Assembly: GCF_022682495.2 (NCBI RefSeq)
Contig: NC_071388.1
Span: 180,418,528 to 180,482,527 of the forward strand
DNA from: Desmodus rotundus
Lineage: Eukaryota > Chordata > Mammalia > Chiroptera > Phyllostomidae
Direction of reading: 5' to 3'
Length of the DNA stretch: 64,000 nt
Shown piece by piece: positions 58,446-64,000 of the stretch; the stretch's first letter is position 1; each line of letters starts with the position of its first letter. Made by a program: the position numbers and the translations under genes. The notes under the pieces are model-generated. The model searched no databases. It was not told where the DNA came from and was given only the letters and a program-made list of their open reading frames with translations.

Positions 58446-60424
58446 CCATTTCTGTGCTCTTGCTCATGTTCTCATTCTTTAATATTTTCACCCTTCTCAG
58501 TAATCTGTTTCCTACATAAATGATTATATTTCCCTCTGATAATTTCTTATCTCTACAATCCATTTATGCCCAGCATACACATTTATCTCCTTCTTGTACC
58601 CACGCATCACTTCAAATTGCTAACTCCTCCATGTGCGTGTATGTCGTATCCAAAGCAAAATCCTAAACAGAAACTATGGGGACTATTTTCTAAATTTTCA
58701 AATAGCCTAGTACTAAACGTAAGTAATTTAACCATCATTCTGGTTAAGTTAAGAAACATGCCTTTTCTCCTTCTCTGTGGAGCCTCATTGTATTCTCAAA
58801 CATATTATTAAATTTTTAATTTTCTGATTTGTATTTAATAGATGGATTAGGGAACATACACATGAAGACAATGATTTCCAAATGCTTCTGGAATCACACA
58901 ACGGCTAGAGACAGCCCTCGTTCCTAATTGCCACTGCGCACATGTGGAATTAACATCTCCAACTGCCTCCAAGTGTATCCATGTTCCCTTAGAAACATGA
59001 TGAGACTGTTAGAAATGGAAATAATACATGACGCTGAAAAAAACAGCAAATTAGGCAAGACATGACTAAAGGCCTAATTCTTCTCTAGTCTTCCAGAGAA
59101 ACCCTCTGAGAGCGTGTGGTGCGAACTGTCTGGGAATCAATGGGGAAGGGGAACATATACTTGAAAAGCAACTGACAGAAACATAAAACATGTACGAATG
59201 TTTATTGTCAATAGAAAAATAATAAAATCACCACGAACGAACTAGAGAACAGACGGGATGAGAGTGTTTCAGAGTTTAGTTGAGTGCGTTATTCGGCCAT
59301 CTTGCCCTTGTGAGCCCTCACCACAAAATCTTGTCCATCCTTCAGAGCTAGGCATCATGTGATTACAATGACAATTAAAACTGTAAGCCAATTTTTTGAT
59401 ACAGACATTTTCATTTTAAAAATATAAAGTCCAGTATTTTAAAAATGCATAGAACCCATGAATGGAGGGTCTAAATGACCACTGGATTGATATTCCCTCC
59501 TAAACATGTGGCATTGACATCAAGAACTCACAAGCACTCCGACCAAGACCTGAAGCCAGCTGCAATGTGAATCTGGTAAAAGAAGCAGAGAAAATTCCCG
59601 TGTTGCATTAAATGTCAGTTTCTTTCCAGAGCTAGTGTTTTAACAGATACTCGTTATATGCGCACTGCACTTTGTTGTCATTTTTTTCTCTGCAAGGTTA
59701 GTTCAAAGTGTAGGACCAAAACCTTGCAGGAAGGAGTGACATAAAGAGTAAGATCTGCATCTCTAGTTATCCCACTTAGAGATCACTTTTCCACACCCTG
59801 CTGTTCAAAAAAATCAGTACCCTGGCTGATGTACCTTAGGTACAGAGAAATCTCTAAGTTTCATCATTGAAAATAACAGACATACTAAAAAATGTAAAAT
59901 TCCAGCTGAATAAGAATGGGTATTAATCTTATTAATATTATCTATGTGAGTATGAACTGATAGAAAAGTTGGGAGCTGGCCAATTTTTAATATATATCCA
60001 AGCCTGCTTAAAGGAACTGGGTGGCTTTTATTAATAGTGGGCTAGCTATATTTGCAGAGAAGAACCAACATTCCCAATCAAGTACATAGATGTTAAAAAG
60101 GAGAGAGAAAGAGACAAGCATTGTGGCCAAAGCAAGTATTTTTCGTTTGAGGGGAGAAAGAAGCCATGGACCCAAAGGGTCCAACCTTACGTGGTAATAG
60201 CCACATTTCTACTTCCGTGTGGTGGACGATCTTGCTGCCTTCAGCAGCAAAGCCAGAGGAAACCAAGCAGGGGTTGGTAGCCATTTGCTATTCTGACTTT
60301 CCCAGTAGACAATTCAGCCTTTCTCACTCAGTTAAGAACATTGATATTTGTCACATTTTGAAGCTATTTTAATAATCTATTCACGTGATCATTTTCCCAG
60401 GTATTTTACCATCTTGAAGGCGGG
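58446..60424. other. Single-copy DNA, nothing recognised
   Basis: No repeat family or gene recognised over about 2 kb. Mildly AT-rich. Confidence 0.45.
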
Positions 60425-60545
60425 ACCTTGGGGTCAGACTGACCCGAGGTCACAGGCTGGCTCCACCATTCAAAGCTATGTGGGCCTGAGAAAGTCATAT
60501 AACTTCAGCTGAGCATCAGATTCCTTATCAGAGAAAAGGTCATTC
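60425..60545 (+). repeat. MIR SINE, sense
   Basis: 'ggggtcagactgacccgagg', 'cagctatgtgggcctgagaa'-like text, 'agtcatataacttcagctga' and 'gcatcagattccttatcaga' are MIR landmarks in order. Confidence 0.72.
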
Positions 60546-60754
60546 TAAAAATTTCAACCTGGACTGCTGCACAATGCCCAATCCAGTCCCTGCCATAAAT
60601 GGGAGGTGATAAAATTGCTTTTTCCCAGATGACATTTATTAGAGAATAAGGGACCCTTGGACCTGAATACTCTTGTAAGGTGTCTCTTCCTTACTTGCTG
60701 TGTAAAACATGACTGCTGAACACAAGGTGGCTAGAGATGAGGACTTGCCTGGTT

Positions 60755-61092
60755 TATTCCAGCTGTCCTCCTGCCTTGATTTCTTCCCCTCCCAGCACTC
60801 TGTCCTTTCCCCCTATCATTGCTCAAAAGATATTTTATCAATGAGACCTTCTCTGGCCAATTTTTCAAAAAAGCAAACAGGTCCCACCCCACATCCTCCT
60901 TACTCTGCTTTATATTTCTATGTGGCACTGAGCATCACTGACAGTGTTACTACTTGTTTACTTGTAGGCTGCCACTAGGAAGCAAGCTCCCTGAGGGCAG
61001 GCACCTTGTCCCATTCGCTCCTCTGTCTCTTAGAACGCCACCCGACACAGTAGATCCTCAACCTATATAGTTATTGAGCAAATACTTTTCTG
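60755..61092 (+). repeat. L2 LINE 3' region, sense
   Basis: 'tgagaccttctctggccaat', 'tccttactctgctttatatt', 'aagcaagctccctgagggca', 'ggcaccttgtcccattcgct' and 'gtagatcctcaacctat' follow the L2 3' end closely. Confidence 0.82.
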
Positions 61093-61814
61093 AGAGGAAT
61101 AAGCTGCCTCCTGCCAGGTGATGATCTGGAAACATGGAAGACTGGCACCTCTCCCCAGTTCCCTGCTGGATCTCCTCCAAGGAGGAGAGCTCTGCTCACC
61201 GCCAGGCTGAAAACGACAACACGAAGTCTGAGGAATGCCTGTCCCTCTCATCTGTCAGCGGGCTGTCTACAAGACATTATCATTCACCCTTGTTTCACTT
61301 GTTTGGGTAAGTGCTTGCTCTCTTCATTCCACATCTTTAAGAAAAAGCACCATGTCCATATAGTTTTCTACTGCACAATCTTCTAGGTAATGATTTTGCT
61401 TTGTGGAAAACAAGCGGCCCTCTTCATTTGGCCTGGAAGACAATCTTTATGTTCTAGAAATGGCGCACATGTTGTGAGATAGCTTCAATTTCCTCCAGAG
61501 ATTTATGTTTAAAAAAAAAGATACAATAGAACATGTAGAGGTGACTGTAATTTTAAAATTTCAAACATGATTAAAAATAAATTTTTGTTACTGCCATTTA
61601 AAAACATTGTGGATGTTTGTCACAGTGACAATAAAAACAATAAATACACCAGGATAATTCAGGAAAAGTAGAATTTTACCTAAATTATTTAAAACAGTTG
61701 TTCCAAATTGCTACCTTCCCATGTATCATATTAAATAATAAACTTAAAAATGTTGATAGCAATCAAAATATACTCATTCAATGGGCTTATCTTCAACTGA
61801 AATCTTTGGATTTA
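61093..61814. other. Single-copy DNA, nothing recognised
   Basis: No gene or repeat recognised. Confidence 0.45.
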
Positions 61815-61930
61815 AATATATAAACTGTGCACCTGAAACCTATACAATTTTATTAACCAATGTCACCTCAATAAATCCAATAAAATATATATAATAAATT
61901 AATATAACATAATATATAAACTGTATTTAT
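61815..61930 (+). repeat. L1 3' terminus, short, with AT-rich tail
   Basis: 'tgtgcacctgaaacctatac' and 'attaaccaatgtcacctcaa' followed by 'taaatccaataaaatat' is the 3' end of an L1 type; an AT-rich tract continues to about 61930. Confidence 0.55.
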
Positions 61931-63349
61931 AACACTCCCAAACTGTATACTACTTAAAATTGACTTCACTGAATTACAATTAAGAGTCTATTGACCTTCT
62001 GAGTGTTGAGTGCACTTGTTTTAACTTTAAACAATCAACTCCAGGCCAGTCATTTCTGTTAGTCAATGTCCAGATTGTAATGGATAATTGAAGATTTCGG
62101 ATCACATACTCATAGACTGATTAATCATGATTGACACAGTCCATGCTGCTAAAGTCTGAATCAATGGAAAATTTACTCATATCACAAAATTTGTTCATGC
62201 AGCAGTTTTCTTAAGTATTGTCCTTAAAAAAAAGTCAGCTTACACCAAAATGCCTTTTCTGGCTCAGAAAACGAGCAGTAAATATTTCATAGCCTTTTAA
62301 ATGTCTAATCCTTTGCAAAGTAAACTGTATTAAATTGCAAGAGTTTTGCTTTAAGCCCTCGTTGACAAACTACACTGTGGGATCTAAGTGTTGGCAGTAA
62401 CTCTCTCTCTTTTAGCTTCTCAAAAACCCGACCACTAAATATTCCAGACAAAAAGGAAAATATAGCTGAGTCCTACATTTTATTTTATTAAATATCAGAA
62501 TCATAACTACAACCATAGCAACAGAGCATTATCGATATGTAGTATATATTAATCATAAGCTACAACAATCATTTCTAATGAGGAATATAATATTGAATAG
62601 TTACAAAAGGCATACTTTCAATTCCATTTTCAATCTATGCTCATTAGTAAAAGCAAAGGCTAAATCTTATTTAAGTGGAAATGAACCACAATATGCAAAA
62701 TCAATGAATCAATAATACTGTAGGGGAAATTCCACAAGATAAGCATATATTTACTCTAAGAGTAAGTATAAAGCTGCATATTTCACTGTATAAGTAAGAA
62801 TACCTGAAATTTCATGCTTTTGAGTACTTTAATTCTTTTTTTATTTACAAAAAAGCCACACATCCAAATGCTATTTTAAAATCAAAGAAATCTGTTCTGA
62901 ATCTCATTTTACTATTTAATAGAGCAGCTGAAAAATGACTTAAAGACGTGGCCATATGGTGTGAAAATCCAGAATCAAGGAAAGAATGAGATACTGTAAA
63001 CATGTGAGAAGCAATAAAAGGAGGCAACTCTGAGCTCAGTTAATGAAAGCTGATGGAGACTGTCTTTTATTGATGACATTTAAGGACACTGACTCACTGG
63101 TGTTTTCCAAAACATGAATTCTGCATTTTAAGTGTTTGAGAGATTCAGCTAAGTCTCCTTCCCTCAGCCTGAGATTGTTTGTACAGAAAGACTCCACAGA
63201 ATAAATTACTGAACTTTCCAGCACAGCTCAATTAACTGAATGAAGCAGGGAGAAAAAAGCTCCAATCTGGTGGCCACAGAACAGAACTTGGCTTCATTTT
63301 TTCTTGAAGAGTTTACAAGTGGATTGTGGGGCATTTAACAGACAGCCTA
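61931..63349. other. Single-copy AT-rich DNA
   Basis: No gene or repeat recognised. The part at 62230-62620 is repeat-free with no low-complexity tracts. Confidence 0.45.
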
Positions 63350-64000
63350 GGGTTCTGGCCAAGAAGGAGGCATAGGTAGATAAGCTTCGCCTCTTTGAAC
63401 AACCAAAAGAAGGAAACAACCAATTTAAAAACAAAAAACCACCAAAACTGCCAGAAAATTGAACTGTAAGGAAGTCTGACAACCTAGGAGTTAAAGAAGA
63501 AACATTCAACCAGGCTGGTAGGAGGGGCAGAGATGGGCAGCCGGGGTGGAGAGGACGCGTGGCAAGGCAGAGGCTGGCAGATGTGGCAGTCCCACATTTG
63601 TGTGCGGATAAACTGGGAGGAACCACTGGGGAGCGAGACAGACCATGCAACCCAGGTTTCCAGCCTGGGCAAAATAAAGCCTCAGAACCTCTGTCTGTAA
63701 GACCTGTAGGGGTTGTGGTGGTGGGAGAAATTGCCAGTCTCTTGAAAGCAGGGTGAGAGTTCAGTAAGTGGCACTGTTCCCTCTCTGACCCCTCCCCTAC
63801 ATACAGCCCCACACCTCAGAGAAGTGGGTTGCCTGCCCTAGTGAATACCTAAGGCTCCACCCCTTATAGTGTAAAAGGTATGCTGAGACAAAGAAATATG
63901 GTCCAAATGAAAGAACAGATCAAAACTCAAAAAAAAAGAACTAAGCAACAAGGAGATAGACAACCTATCAGATGCAGAGTTCAAAACACACCAGTGTTTT
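63350..64000 (+). mobile_element. L1/HAL1-type element, 5' end, cut by window
   Basis: It starts with 'ggttctggccaagaaggagg', the same form as 54649 and 35759, and carries the same 5' UTR plan ('aaccactggggagcgagaca', 'aaggctccacccct'). At 63888 it jumps to the ORF1 N-terminal text 'agacaaagaaatatggtcca', omitting about 65 bp that hold the ORF1 start region in 54649. A frame of 172 codons on the other strand (63294-63812) is just antisense UTR. The remainder, including whether ORF2 exists, lies outside the window. Confidence 0.82.

Noticed and set aside
63294..63812. 172-codon antisense frame
   Set aside because: Antisense of the HAL1/L1-type 5' UTR; no family resemblance.

Overview
The window is animal nuclear DNA, almost certainly from a microbat (Yangochiroptera). 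The best evidence is a set of tRNA-derived SINEs with the bat VES architecture (full copy at 43113-43312, antisense copies at 26701-26925 and 35175-35395, a related subtype near 29828). Bat-type LINE-1 3' ends, small hAT-like DNA transposons with CAGGGG termini, and older mammal-wide MIR, L2, MER5A and MaLR copies agree with this. The order is an inference from remembered family sequences; genus and locus cannot be told.

No host protein-coding exon, RNA gene or CRISPR array can be supported. The open frames are short, lack recognisable domains and lie in single-copy or repeat DNA, apart from LINE-1 relics. The window reads as intergenic or deep-intronic DNA.

Layout. 1-25 kb: mostly single-copy DNA with scattered MIR, L2 and one MLT1-like LTR, a recent 91-bp tandem duplication inside a MIR (8058-8238), a CpG-rich patch (11320-11810), a hexamer-like minisatellite (22911-23013), and two diverged copies of a repeat I cannot name (5645-5780 and 17543-17680). 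25-30.5 kb: a hAT-like MITE inside a MIR, a VES SINE with an 18-bp target duplication, and a MER5A inside an old L1 3' end. 30.5-38.3 kb: a 4.4-kb L1 whose reverse-transcriptase segment is inverted, a second MITE, another SINE, then a 2.5-kb L1-like element with only ORF1. 38-52 kb: mostly single-copy DNA with L2, MIR, one intact VES SINE, a (TG)17 microsatellite, a second ORF1-only element (46957-47935), an old LTR-like repeat, an unidentified 1.3-kb segment (50035-51360) and a young L1 3' end. 52.7-57.3 kb: an ancient L1 split by a third ORF1-only element. 57-64 kb: AT-rich DNA with L2 and MIR, and at the right edge the 5' end of a further related element cut by the window boundary.

The most notable pattern is the ORF1-only group. 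Three elements (35759-38266, 46957-47935, 54649-56693) pass from the C-terminal domain of ORF1 straight into the same roughly 0.4-kb 3' UTR with no ORF2. A shared junction points to a half-L1 (HAL1-type) family mobilised in trans, not to independent deletions. A fourth element at 63350-64000 has the same 5' end. The elements here share no operon-like or functional cooperation; their relations are of insertion order and nesting.
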